From NCBI RefSeq assembly GCF_016863095.1, contig NZ_BOOF01000028.1:122489-186488 (forward strand): DNA of 64,000 nucleotides, in the 5' to 3' direction. The notes under the pieces were generated by a model that did no database searches, was not told where the DNA came from, and was given only the letters and a program-made list of their open reading frames with translations. The number at the start of each line of letters is the position of its first letter. Position 1 is the first letter of the stretch. This document shows, one piece after another, positions 1 through 8,260 of the stretch. The DNA is from Microbispora siamensis (GTDB lineage Bacteria; Actinomycetota; Actinomycetes; Streptosporangiales; Streptosporangiaceae). Both the position numbers and the translations under genes were made by a program.

Positions 1-90
1 GACGATGGCGATCTTTCCTCTGCCGGTGACGGCGTCGGCCAGCATGTCCTCAAGGGAGGCCAACACCTCTTCCCGCTCCACCAGGGCCAT
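1..90 (-). CDS. LuxR-family (LAL-type) ATPase regulator, N-terminal fragment
   Basis: Only the first 30 codons lie in the window; the gene runs off the left edge. The visible protein starts MALVEREEVLASLEDMLADA and continues into TGRGKIAIV. This is the usual start of large ATP-binding LuxR-type (MalT/LAL) transcription regulators, where an 'RE..L..L' helix leads into the beta strand before a Walker A loop. The P-loop itself is outside the window. An SD-like GGGAGG sits 6-7 bases before the ATG at 90. Its position beside the biosynthetic genes suggests a pathway regulator, but that is inference. Confidence 0.6.
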   Translation of the reverse strand, partial: MALVEREEVLASLEDMLADAVTGRGKIAIV

Positions 91-180
91 AATGAGCCTC
101 CCGAATTCCGTTCGATTCTCGGCCGCGCGGCCGGTTCACAATTGCCGTGACTTCTGTAAAGCTTCAGTGTTGAGCAGCGT

Positions 181-1914
181 TCAGCCGACCAGCGTCATTC
201 GCGCGGAAACGCTCTCGCCGGCCCGCTCCCCCGCGCCTTCCCCATCCGTTTCACCCGCGCGGGCCAGCGCCGAGCGGACGGCGGCGAAGGACGCGGCGAC
301 CACGTCGTGGTCGAGGCCCACCCCCCAGACCTGCCGCCCGTCGATCACACACTCGGCGTAGACCGCGACCTCCCGGTCCTCCGCGCTCCCGGCCGCGGCC
401 TCCACGCCGGTGCGGTGGACCATCTGCACGTCCACGTTCCAGACCGCCAGCCGGGCGCCCAGGGTGCGAATGGCGTCGGCCCGCGGCCCGGCGACGTCGA
501 AGCGCGCGCCGTCGACGTACAACGTGGTCTGCAGCGGCCGGCCGCCGAGCCCGAGCGGTACGGTGATCTCGGTCCGCGACAGGTACTCCTCGTCGAACAG
601 ATCGCGGACGACGGCCGGGGTGATCTCCCCGCCCGAGCCGTCCGCGTGGGCCTGCACGACGCGGGCGAACTCCGCCTGCAGGTTCTTGGGCAGGTTCAGC
701 CCGTGCCAGGCGCTCAGGATGTAGGCCACGCCTCCCTTGCCCGACTGGCTGTTGATGCGCACCACGGCCTCGTACGTGCGGCCGACGTCCTTGGGGTCGA
801 TCGGCAGGTACGGCATCCGCCACGGCAGGTCGTCCACGCCCACGCCGGCCTCACCTGCCTCCACGGCCAGCGCGTCGAAGCCCTTCTTGATGGCGTCCTG
901 GTGGGAGCCGGAGAAGGCCGTGTAGACGAGGTCGCCGCCGTACGGGTGGCGGGGGCTGACCTGCATCTCGTTGCAGTACTCGACGGTGCGGCGGATCTCG
1001 GTGATGTCGGAGAAGTCGATGCCGGGGTCGACGCCGTGGGTGTACATGTTCAGGCCGAGCGTGACCAGGCAGACGTTGCCGGCCCGCTCGCCGTTGCCGA
1101 ACAGGCAGCCCTCGATCCGCTGCGCGCCGGCCAGCAGCGCCAGCTCGGAGGCGGCCACGCCGGTGCCCCGGTCGTTGTGCGGGTGGATCGACAGGCAGAC
1201 GTGCTCGCGGCGCGACAGGTTGCGGTCGAGCCACTCGATCTGGTCGGCGAAGACGTGCGGGAGCGACCGCTCCACCGTCGTCGGGAAGTTGAGGATGATC
1301 TCCCGGCCCTCCTCCGGCTGCCACACGTCCATGACCGCCTCGCAGACCTCGAGGGCGAACTCGGGCTCGGTCTCGTTGAACAGCTCGGGCGAATACTGGA
1401 ACCCCAGGTCGCAGTCGCCGAGGGTCGCCTCGGCGTACTTCATCATCAGGCGGGTGCCCTCGACGGCGAGGTCCCTGCACTCGTCGCGGGTCATGCCGAA
1501 GACCACCCGGCGGAAGAGCGGGGCCGTCGCGTTGTAGAGGTGGATGTTGGCCCGGGGGGCGCCGGCCAGGCTCTCCACGGTCCGCCGGATCAGCTCGTCC
1601 CGCGCCTGCACCAGAACCGAGATCCGCACGTCGTCGGGGATCCGGTCCTGCTCGATGAGCATGCGCACGAAGTCGTGGTCGTCCTGGCTCGCCACCGGGA
1701 ACCCGACCTCGATCTCCTTGTAGCCCATCCGTACGAGGAGGTCGAACATCGCCAGCTTGCGCTCCGGGCTCATCGGGTTGACCAGCGACTGGTTGCCGTC
1801 GCGCAGGTCGGTGGACAGCCATCGCGGGGCGGCCTCGATCGTCCGGTCCGGCCAGCGCCGGTCCGCCAGGCGGACGGGGGTGAAGGCCGAGTAACGGGAA
1901 GGAGAGCTGCTCAT
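181..1914 (-). CDS. leuA: 2-isopropylmalate synthase (LeuA family)
   Basis: This 577-residue protein belongs to the DRE-TIM family that condenses acetyl-CoA with a 2-oxo acid, classically 2-oxoisovalerate in leucine synthesis. The metal and substrate motif DLRDGNQ is at about residues 36-42, the HPHNDRG histidine motif near 240 and FGNGERAGN near 273. A C-terminal regulatory domain fills about residues 430-570. The start at 1914 was chosen because GAAAGGA lies just upstream and the conserved N-terminus (MSSSPSRYSAF) begins there; an open extension reaches 2082 but has no support. No leuB, leuC or leuD is nearby, and the gene is divergent from the prenyltransferase of the cluster. It may be the housekeeping leucine gene or a pathway copy that extends another oxo acid, as HphA-type or cystargolide/belactosin-type enzymes do. 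Residues alone do not decide this. Confidence 0.9.
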   Translation of the reverse strand: MSSSPSRYSAFTPVRLADRRWPDRTIEAAPRWLSTDLRDGNQSLVNPMSPERKLAMFDLLVRMGYKEIEVGFPVASQDDHDFVRMLIEQDRIPDDVRISVLVQARDELIRRTVESLAGAPRANIHLYNATAPLFRRVVFGMTRDECRDLAVEGTRLMMKYAEATLGDCDLGFQYSPELFNETEPEFALEVCEAVMDVWQPEEGREIILNFPTTVERSLPHVFADQIEWLDRNLSRREHVCLSIHPHNDRGTGVAASELALLAGAQRIEGCLFGNGERAGNVCLVTLGLNMYTHGVDPGIDFSDITEIRRTVEYCNEMQVSPRHPYGGDLVYTAFSGSHQDAIKKGFDALAVEAGEAGVGVDDLPWRMPYLPIDPKDVGRTYEAVVRINSQSGKGGVAYILSAWHGLNLPKNLQAEFARVVQAHADGSGGEITPAVVRDLFDEEYLSRTEITVPLGLGGRPLQTTLYVDGARFDVAGPRADAIRTLGARLAVWNVDVQMVHRTGVEAAAGSAEDREVAVYAECVIDGRQVWGVGLDHDVVAASFAAVRSALARAGETDGEGAGERAGESVSARMTLVG

Positions 1915-2137
1915 GAGGAATTCCTTTCTCATCGGCGACCATGTCACCGAATTCGCGACCGACCGTTTTCCGAAAAGCTGTCCGCGAATCCCGCCGACTT
2001 CCTTCCGGAAGGCCGTCCGAATTTCCGGCGATTCGCTGACCGGCACGTTGCCGAAGCTACAAGCGCCCTGGTCAAGGGGCAAGGGAGAAGCAACTAGAGT
2101 GCGCCCGGCATCACCCGGACGATCGGTAGGGGTATCG

Positions 2138-2159
2138 AAAGTTGTAGGCCCGGTACAAC
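2138..2159. promoter_or_regulatory. 19-bp dyad GTTGTA-N7-TACAAC upstream of ubiA
   Basis: The sequence GTTGTAGGCCCGGTACAAC (2141-2159) is a perfect 6-bp inverted repeat around 7 bases. It ends 16 bases before the proposed -35 box of the prenyltransferase gene. Its left part, AAAGTTGTAGGCC (2138-2150), recurs base for base on the minus strand at 9755-9767, upstream of the small-peptide operon. A shared binding site for a cluster regulator, possibly the response regulator at 4288, is inferred. Confidence 0.5.
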
Positions 2160-2175
2160 CTCCCGGGCGGCCCTC

Positions 2176-2204
2176 TTAACGACCCCCTGAATCGGACACA
2201 TACT
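2176..2204 (+). promoter_or_regulatory. Promoter of the UbiA gene
   Basis: TTAACG (2176-2181) and CATACT (2199-2204) are separated by exactly 17 bases. The expected transcription start falls at or just before the ATG at 2212, so the message is probably leaderless. This agrees with the absence of a ribosome binding site before that ATG. Confidence 0.5.
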
Positions 2205-2211
2205 CCGGGTC

Positions 2212-3159
2212 ATGTCGATGAGCAGAGCAGCGTTCCCAGCCATTTCGATTCCGCCTTTCCGAATCTTCGGAATGTGCGTGACCGAGGCGCGCCCGTCCGT
2301 TCTGGCCATCTTCTTCCTGCGGTTCGCCGCCGGCGCGGCCGTGGACGCCGGACTCGCCCCCGCCGACCCGTTCCGCCTGCTGGCGGGCGCCCTGGTGTGG
2401 CAGTGCGCGATCTTCTTCGTCTACCTGTTCAACGGCGTGACGGACGTGCGGGAGGACCGCGTGAACGGCTCGCGCCGGCCGATCGCCCGCGGCGACCTCG
2501 ACCCCGAACTGGCCTGGATCGTCGCCTGGACCGCCGCCGCGGCCGCCCTGCTCGGCGCGCTGCTGCTCGGCGGCGCGATGATCTGGCTGGTCACGGCGGT
2601 GCTCGTGCTCGGCTACCTCTACTCGGCGCCGCCCTTCCAGCTCAAGAAGTGGTCCAGCGCCACGGTCGTGGTCGGCGGCGTGTCCGGCCTGCTCTCCTAC
2701 TGCGCGGGATACGCCTCGTACGGGACCGGCCCCGGCGGGCGCGAGATGATCGCGCTGCCCGCGTTCGCCGTCGCGGCGTCGCTGTGGATGGGCCTGGTCG
2801 GCACGCCGGCGAAGGACCTGCCGGACATCGCGGGCGACCGCTCCGCCGGGCGGGCGACGTTCGCGGTGAGCCGCGGAGAATGGCCGGTCAGGCTGCTGCT
2901 GTCGGCGGTCGCCGCCTGCGTCGCGCTCGCTTTCTGCGCGGTCGCGCTGCTATTGCGGGTGCCGCTCGGCATGGCGCCGGCCGTGATGCTCACCGGCGCC
3001 GCGCTGCTCACCGTCGTCACTCTTACTCCGCTTTCCCGGGGGTCCCGGGTGCGCCGCCGCCTGCCCTACCGGGCGTTCATGACGACGCAATACGCTGTGC
3101 ATTTGGCTGTTCTTCTCCCGCTGGTGTCACAATTCTTATTGTCTGGGCGTGCGGCTTAG
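2212..3159 (+). CDS. UbiA-family membrane prenyltransferase
   Basis: The 315-residue integral membrane protein has both Asp-rich motifs of UbiA enzymes. NGVTDVREDRVNG lies at about residues 73-85 and DLPDIAGDRSAG at about 202-213; these bind Mg2+ and the prenyl diphosphate. About eight to nine hydrophobic helices are visible. Such enzymes move a prenyl group onto an aromatic acceptor. In this cluster, which encodes 4-amino-chorismate chemistry, a 4-aminophenyl acceptor is plausible but unproven. A TTA leucine codon lies near the 3' end, before TTG TCT GGG, which suggests bldA-dependent translation. The last 11 bases overlap the kinase gene. Menaquinone or heme-type UbiA functions cannot be excluded, but no partner genes for those pathways are nearby. 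Confidence 0.85.
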   Translation: MSMSRAAFPAISIPPFRIFGMCVTEARPSVLAIFFLRFAAGAAVDAGLAPADPFRLLAGALVWQCAIFFVYLFNGVTDVREDRVNGSRRPIARGDLDPELAWIVAWTAAAAALLGALLLGGAMIWLVTAVLVLGYLYSAPPFQLKKWSSATVVVGGVSGLLSYCAGYASYGTGPGGREMIALPAFAVAASLWMGLVGTPAKDLPDIAGDRSAGRATFAVSRGEWPVRLLLSAVAACVALAFCAVALLLRVPLGMAPAVMLTGAALLTVVTLTPLSRGSRVRRRLPYRAFMTTQYAVHLAVLLPLVSQFLLSGRAA

Positions 3160-4291
3160 TCCAGGATGGAGGGCACTCGTCCGCTTCCTCTCGGAGGGTC
3201 CATTGGCGGGAGATGGAGAACTGGGACCGGCGGTCCCGGACTTCGAGGGTTTCCTCGAAGCGCATCGCTCCGAGATTCTGGAAGCGTACGCACGGAACCT
3301 GGCGGCACTGGACAGCCCGATCAGCCGCGACCCGATCGCCCTGCGGCAGGCGCTGGCGAACGCGGAGCAGATCCTCGACGACGTCGCGGAGACGCTGCGG
3401 GCCGGCAGCATCAAGGTGGGCGACTCCCACAAGATGATCGCGTGGGAGGTGGGGGCGACCAGGGCGGCGAGCGGGGTTCATCCGGACGAGTCGCTCCGCG
3501 CGGCGTCGGTGTGGTTCCAGGCGGTCGTGACCTGCCTGCTGGAGCGCATGCCCGGCGATGCCGAGTCGATGCGGCTGCTCACACTGGTCGTGCTCGGGCT
3601 GGAGCGCAGCATCACGACACGGATCAGGGAGGCCTCGGCCAGCTACTCCAGTTTCCTGCTCGACAAGGTCCACGAGGCCCAGGTCGAGGAGCGCCGCCGG
3701 ATCGCCCGCGAACTGCACGACCGGCTCGGGCACGGCCTCAGCGTCGCCCACCGGCAACTGGAGCTGTACGACCTGCACCGGGCGAGCAAGCCGGCGACGG
3801 CGACCGCCAAAGTGGAGACCGCCCAGCAGGCCATCCTGGAGACCATGCAGAACCTGCGCGCGGTCACCAGCGACCTGCACCCGCAGGAGCCGCTCAACAG
3901 CCTGGAGAAGGCCCTGCTGTACTACCTCGAGACCGTGGACATGGACGAGGTGGACATCCGGCTGCGGGTCAGCGGGGACGAGACGTGGGCCTCCCCCGCC
4001 GTGCGCGACGAGTCCTTCCTCATCCTGCGTGAGGCGACCAGGAACGCGCTCAAGCACGGCAACCCCGCCAAGGTGCTGATCCGGATCGACTTCGCCCCCC
4101 ACGAACTGCGGGCGTCGGTGGAGGACGACGGCATGGGCTTCGCCGAAGGAAGCGGCCGGTCGGACGGGGTGGGCCTGATGTCGATGCAGGAACGGGCCGC
4201 GATCATCGGAGGGACGACCACCATCACGAGCAGGCCGGGCCACGGCACCCACGTCGAACTGTACGTGCCCTTTCCAGGGCTCACCGCATGA
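3149..4291 (+). CDS. Cytosolic NarL-type sensor histidine kinase
   Basis: The 380-residue protein has a HisKA_3 dimerisation segment with the phospho-acceptor histidine in RRRIARELHDRLGHG (near residue 190). A HATPase_c domain follows, with the N box in EATRNALKHGN (near 300) and the G box EDDGMGFAEG and GVGLMSMQER (about 327-350). No transmembrane helix or recognisable PAS/GAF domain is present; the N-terminal 170 residues are helical and of unknown sensing function. The GTG start at 3149 overlaps the UbiA gene by 11 bases, and the stop overlaps the regulator start as ATGA. The three genes are therefore translationally coupled. Its signal is probably intracellular. Confidence 0.85.
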   Translation: MRLSPGWRALVRFLSEGPLAGDGELGPAVPDFEGFLEAHRSEILEAYARNLAALDSPISRDPIALRQALANAEQILDDVAETLRAGSIKVGDSHKMIAWEVGATRAASGVHPDESLRAASVWFQAVVTCLLERMPGDAESMRLLTLVVLGLERSITTRIREASASYSSFLLDKVHEAQVEERRRIARELHDRLGHGLSVAHRQLELYDLHRASKPATATAKVETAQQAILETMQNLRAVTSDLHPQEPLNSLEKALLYYLETVDMDEVDIRLRVSGDETWASPAVRDESFLILREATRNALKHGNPAKVLIRIDFAPHELRASVEDDGMGFAEGSGRSDGVGLMSMQERAAIIGGTTTITSRPGHGTHVELYVPFPGLTA

Positions 4292-5001
4292 CCGGAACGG
4301 ACAACATGATCAGTATCGCCGTCATCGACGACCACGCGCTGTTCCGGGAGGGCCTGCGCGAGATCCTCGAGGCCCAGGAGGACTTCGAGGTCGTCGGCGA
4401 GGCCGGCGACTCCGACGGGGCGGTGGCCCTGGTCGAGCGGGAGCGGCCCGACGTGGTCCTCCTCGACGTCGAGATCCCCGGCGACGACGCCACGCAGACG
4501 GTGACCCGCATGCGCGAGATCTCGCCCGAGTCCCAGATCATCATCCTCAGCATGTACGACGGCCCGCAGCTGCTGAGCCGCCTGCTCGCGGCGGGCATCC
4601 GCGGCTACCTGCTCAAGAGCGTGCACCGCCAGGAGCTGATCTCGGCCGTCAGGAGCGTCAGGAACGAGCCCGACCGGCTCGTGCTCGCCGTCTCGCGCGA
4701 CTCCTTCGCGCAGGTGCAGGGCGGCGGGTCGAAGGTGGTGCTGACCGACAGGGAGCGGGAGATCCTCGAACTCGCCGCCCAGGCGCTGAGCAACTACCAG
4801 ATCGCCACCCGGCTCACGCTCACCGAGGCGACGATCAAGCGGCACCTGCACAACATCTTCACCAAGCTCGGCGCGGTCTCCCGGATCGACGCGGTCAACA
4901 AGGCGCTGGCCGCCTCGCTCATCTCGCCGCGCCGCGACCAGCCGGCGCCCCGCCCCCGCCCGAACACTCCCGGCCTGCGGGGGCAGCGCTCGTTCCCCTG
5001 A
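4288..5001 (+). CDS. NarL/LuxR-family response regulator
   Basis: The 237-residue protein has a receiver domain starting ISIAVIDDHALFREGLREIL with the phosphorylatable Asp in VVLLDVEIPG (near residue 59). The switch residues are in IIILSMYD and LLKSVHRQE. A LuxR-type helix-turn-helix covers about residues 150-205 (LTDREREILELAAQAL then ATIKRHLHNIFTKLG). The C-terminal 30 residues are Pro/Arg rich and disordered. It forms a pair with the upstream kinase through the ATGA overlap. It is the best local candidate to bind the repeated GTTGTAGG elements in the cluster promoters. Confidence 0.9.
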   Translation: MTGTDNMISIAVIDDHALFREGLREILEAQEDFEVVGEAGDSDGAVALVERERPDVVLLDVEIPGDDATQTVTRMREISPESQIIILSMYDGPQLLSRLLAAGIRGYLLKSVHRQELISAVRSVRNEPDRLVLAVSRDSFAQVQGGGSKVVLTDREREILELAAQALSNYQIATRLTLTEATIKRHLHNIFTKLGAVSRIDAVNKALAASLISPRRDQPAPRPRPNTPGLRGQRSFP

Positions 5002-5004
5002 GCC

Positions 5005-6021
5005 TCAGCCCTCCTCCAGCGGGAACGTCCTGGCGAGGTGGGCCTTGACCGGCTCGGGCAGCAGGATGCCGGTCGCGGTGAGGTTCATCTCCAGGTGGAC
5101 CAGGTCGCGCGTGCTCGGCACCGGCACGATGTCGTCGCCCCGCGCCAGCAGCCACGCGATGGCCAGCCGCCCCATGCCGACGTCCATCTCGGCCGCCACC
5201 CGCTGGGCGTCGCGCAGCCGCAGCAGCTCGGCTTCCAGGTTCTCGGGCGAGAAACGCGGATCGAGGCAGCGTACGTCCCCCGGGCCGAGGTGGACCGGCG
5301 AGGTGATCCGGCCGGTCAGGAAGCCCCGGCCGAGCGGCCTGCCGGCGATGACCCCTATCCCCAGCTCGCGCGCCACCGGCAGCAGCTCCCGCTCCGCCCG
5401 GCGCTGCCACAGGGAGTACTCCACCGCGACGGCGGCGACGGGCCGCGCCGCGTGCGCGCGCCGCAACCGGTCCCCGTCCAGGGCGCGGACGCCGATGTGC
5501 GCGATCTTCCCGGCGTCCTGGAGCCGGCCGGCCACGCCCATCGTCTCCTCGATCGGCGCTCCGCTGGCGTCGGGGTCCACCACGAACAGGTCGATCCGCT
5601 CGATCCCCAGGCGGGCCAGCGACGCGTCGCAGGCGCGGCCGAGGTTCTCCGGACGGGACAGGAAGTCTCGCGCCTCCCACCGGGCCGAACCGGCCCCCCG
5701 AACCGCACCGGCCCCTCGAATCGCACCGGCCCCTCGAACCGCACTGGCCCATCGAACCGAACCGTCCCACCGAACCGAACCGGGACCGGCCGCGATCAGG
5801 GCCTCGTCGCGCCGGTGTGCGACGGCCTTGCCGACCAGGCGCTCGGCCTCGGCGTCGGCGTCGATCAGGTCGATCAGCGACACGCCGCCGTCGAGCGCGC
5901 GCCGCACCACCCGCATCGCCTCATCGGGGTCGGCCGGGCCGTACGCGCCGGTCAGCGCGGTGCAGCCGAGCCCGAGGCTCGTGGAGACGAGGCCCTGCCC
6001 GCCGAGGCTCACGCGCCGCAT
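5005..6021 (-). CDS. Aldo/keto-reductase-fold protein lacking catalytic residues
   Basis: The 338-residue protein aligns with AKR enzymes from its start (MRRVSLGGQGLVSTSLGLGC) to its end. Three of the four tetrad positions are changed by eye. The usual D-x-x-D-x-Y segment reads DLIDADAEAE (Tyr to Asp), the ATK segment reads AAGPG (Lys to Gly), and the QHR segment reads VVDPD (His to Asp). The later LGRGFLTG and IVPVPSTR segments of the fold remain. A tract of six hexapeptide repeats (5674-5781) replaces the loop after the lost lysine. It is convergent with the response regulator, with 3 bases between them, and probably ends the operon of the cupin, transporter and ATP-grasp genes. A scaffold, binding or sensing role is more likely than reduction. 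Confidence 0.75.
   Translation of the reverse strand: MRRVSLGGQGLVSTSLGLGCTALTGAYGPADPDEAMRVVRRALDGGVSLIDLIDADAEAERLVGKAVAHRRDEALIAAGPGSVRWDGSVRWASAVRGAGAIRGAGAVRGAGSARWEARDFLSRPENLGRACDASLARLGIERIDLFVVDPDASGAPIEETMGVAGRLQDAGKIAHIGVRALDGDRLRRAHAARPVAAVAVEYSLWQRRAERELLPVARELGIGVIAGRPLGRGFLTGRITSPVHLGPGDVRCLDPRFSPENLEAELLRLRDAQRVAAEMDVGMGRLAIAWLLARGDDIVPVPSTRDLVHLEMNLTATGILLPEPVKAHLARTFPLEEG
5674..5781 (-). repeat. Six in-frame 18-bp repeats inside the AKR-like gene
   Basis: Six consecutive 18-base units encode GSVRWD, GSVRWA, SAVRGA, GAIRGA, GAVRGA and GSARWE. The units differ by a few bases each but keep the frame. The length suggests slippage expansion of a surface loop. Copy number may vary between strains. 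Confidence 0.85.
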
Positions 6022-6190
6022 GACGCCGCCCGCGACTCGCGTGGCCGTGACCGCTTGAAGGGTTTCGATTTCGCTTGGTCATTCACGTGGACACCGCTGG
6101 AAGTAAAGGAGGTACGAGAAACGCGAGGATGCACCCGGTACCACTCAAGATTGTGCGAGGCGGATTTTCCACCCCTATTTTCCCCTACCG

Positions 6191-6967
6191 CTACGACCGT
6201 TCGTGCTGCAAATCCGACAAATCATCTGCCAGATATGCGGGAATTCCCGCCATGGAACCGCCGAACACGACGAAGCGGCTGGCGAGGTGGCCCGCGTGGG
6301 GATTGCGGGCGCCGCGCCGGACGCCCGGCGGCACGAAGACGCCGTCGCCCGGCCCCAGGTCCACCCACCGGTCGTGCAGGTAGAACTGCCCCTCGCCCTC
6401 GAAGACGAAGTACACCGCCTCGCTCTCCTCGTGCGGGCGGACGCCGAGCGTCTCCCCCGGCAGCATGATCCCGCAGCGCAGGCAGAGCCCCGCACAGCCG
6501 GTCGCCGGCCGGAACAGGACGTTCGCGGCAGGCGGGGTCAGCCAGGTCTCGCCGCTCCACAGCGAGCGGAACAGAACCGGGCCGGTGCGGGGCGGGATGG
6601 TGCGGACCGTGCCGCCCTCGGACGGCACGGCGCTCCAGATGTAGACCGTCATCTCCCGGTCGCCGGCCGACAGGGAGTACGTGCTGCCGATGGGCGAGTA
6701 CAGCGCGGAGGCGGCGCGCATCCGGCTGATCTCGTAGCCGACGGTGCCGACGCCCGCGCCGGCCAGCACGACCGCGACCTGCTCGGCCGCCGCCGCGCCG
6801 GGCGGCGACCACTGACGGCCCGCGGGGATGCGGACCGCGTCGACGGCGGCGTGCCGCGCGCCGATGTGCGGGCCGGCCACCGGGCTCACCCAGCAGTCGC
6901 CATGGCGCCGATACTCCAGGTCCGCGCCCCGCAGCAGCGTGCCGATCCCTTGTGTGGTCAGGTTCAT
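6191..6967 (-). CDS. Cupin-domain protein (bicupin)
   Basis: The 258-residue protein has two beta-barrel halves. The second half has a recognisable cupin core, RPHEESEAVYFVFEGEG followed by DLGPGDGVFVPPGVRRGARN (about residues 175-220). The first motif keeps one His and two Glu, but the usual His of the second motif is absent, so metal binding may be weak or altered. The ATG at 6967 has an AGGGAGAG site upstream. It is 15 bases from the transporter stop, in the same operon. It could be an isomerase, an oxygenase or a small-molecule binding protein; the sequence does not decide. Confidence 0.65.
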   Translation of the reverse strand: MNLTTQGIGTLLRGADLEYRRHGDCWVSPVAGPHIGARHAAVDAVRIPAGRQWSPPGAAAAEQVAVVLAGAGVGTVGYEISRMRAASALYSPIGSTYSLSAGDREMTVYIWSAVPSEGGTVRTIPPRTGPVLFRSLWSGETWLTPPAANVLFRPATGCAGLCLRCGIMLPGETLGVRPHEESEAVYFVFEGEGQFYLHDRWVDLGPGDGVFVPPGVRRGARNPHAGHLASRFVVFGGSMAGIPAYLADDLSDLQHERS

Positions 6968-6982
6968 GGGGTCTCTCCCTGG

Positions 6983-8260
6983 TCACGCCCGCGCGAGTTC
7001 CGCGCGGGCGGCGGAGGGGGTGAGGATCGCGTGGTACTGCCAGATGATCACCAGGCCGAAGACGCCGTACAGCGCGGCCATGCCCCACGGCGGGAGGACC
7101 GAGCCGATCGTGATGCACAGCGACGCGACGACCAGGGCCACCCGGATGTTGAGGTTGTAGACCGCCATGTAGCGGGTGCGGGACGCGGCCGGGACCATGT
7201 CGGCCAGCAGGGCCTGCCGCACCGGCACGTCCATGAGCTCACCCACGGTGAGCACCAGCGCGGCCACGAGCAGGACCCAGCCGGTGTCGCTGACGGCCAG
7301 CACCATGTATCCGGCGGTGAACAGGCCCGCCCCGGCGTACAGCCGGACCCGGTCGGGCACGCGGCGCAGCACCAGGTGGGCGACGAGCGCGAGCGCCACG
7401 ACCAGCACGGTGTTCTCCGCGCGGAGGATGCCGAGCATCTCGACGCCGTCCACCCGGACCGCCCAGGAGCCGATCGACAGCAGGTCCTGCGCGGGCAGGT
7501 CCCTGGCCAGCCGTACGCCGATGTAGTTGATCAGTTGCAGCTCGATGCACATGAACAGCGTGGCCGCCACCAGCAGCCGGCCGAAGGCGCGGTCCTGGAG
7601 CACCAGCCGGTAGCCGTTGGCGAAGTCCCGCAGGATCGACCCGCGCGGCTCGGCCGCCGCGCCGGACTCCGCCTGCTCGGTCTCCTCCGGCCTGGTCTCC
7701 GCGATGAGGAAGAACGTGGCCGCGGCGATCGCGACCGTGCCCGTGGCGGCCAGGGCCAGCAGCAACGTGAAGTGGCCGTTGTAGAGGAAGCCGCCGAGCA
7801 GCGCGCCGATGGCCAGCGCGAGGTTGATCGACCAGTAGTTGATCGTGTAGACGAGCTTGCGGCTCTCGGGGGTCGTGACGTCGAGGATCATCGCGTCGTT
7901 CGCCGGCATCGCGAAGCTCGCGGCGAACTTGTTGACGAGATAGCCGCAGTAGACGATCGCCGGGCTGTGCCAGGCGGGCGAGTCGGCCACCGCCATGAGC
8001 GCGAACGTCAGGCAGACGCCGGTCTCGCCGAGCAGCAGCGTGCGCCGCCGCCCGCGCGCGTCGGACATGTGCCCGCCCGCCAGCGTGCCCACGACGCCGA
8101 GCACCATGACGGTCACGACCAGCACGCCCGCGACCGCCACGCCGTACTCGAAGGCGAGGTAGATGGCCATGAACGACATGACCATCGAGTCGAGCAGCCG
8201 CTGCAGGAAGCCGACCGCGATGCGGACCCGCAGGTTCGGGTGTAACGCGGCCAGGTTCAC
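6983..8260 (-). CDS. MFS transporter with an N-terminal TTA codon
   Basis: The protein is 425 residues with about 12 hydrophobic helices and an MFS loop 2-3 motif (GGHMSDARGRRRTLL, near residues 65-80). It most likely exports the cluster product. The GTG start at 8260 overlaps the ATP-grasp stop as GTGA, so translation is coupled. Codon 6 is TTA (8243-8245), which in actinomycetes is read by the developmentally regulated bldA tRNA. Substrate and direction are inferred from context only. Confidence 0.85.
   Translation of the reverse strand: MNLAALHPNLRVRIAVGFLQRLLDSMVMSFMAIYLAFEYGVAVAGVLVVTVMVLGVVGTLAGGHMSDARGRRRTLLLGETGVCLTFALMAVADSPAWHSPAIVYCGYLVNKFAASFAMPANDAMILDVTTPESRKLVYTINYWSINLALAIGALLGGFLYNGHFTLLLALAATGTVAIAAATFFLIAETRPEETEQAESGAAAEPRGSILRDFANGYRLVLQDRAFGRLLVAATLFMCIELQLINYIGVRLARDLPAQDLLSIGSWAVRVDGVEMLGILRAENTVLVVALALVAHLVLRRVPDRVRLYAGAGLFTAGYMVLAVSDTGWVLLVAALVLTVGELMDVPVRQALLADMVPAASRTRYMAVYNLNIRVALVVASLCITIGSVLPPWGMAALYGVFGLVIIWQYHAILTPSAARAELARA

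Noticed and set aside
1915..2082. N-terminal extension of the isopropylmalate synthase
   Set aside because: The extension has no ribosome binding site or family similarity; ATG 1914 is well supported.
6075..6383. A 102-codon plus-strand frame near a GGAGGT sequence between the AKR-like and cupin genes
   Set aside because: The GGAGGT is not at a useful distance from a start codon and most of the frame is antisense to the cupin gene.
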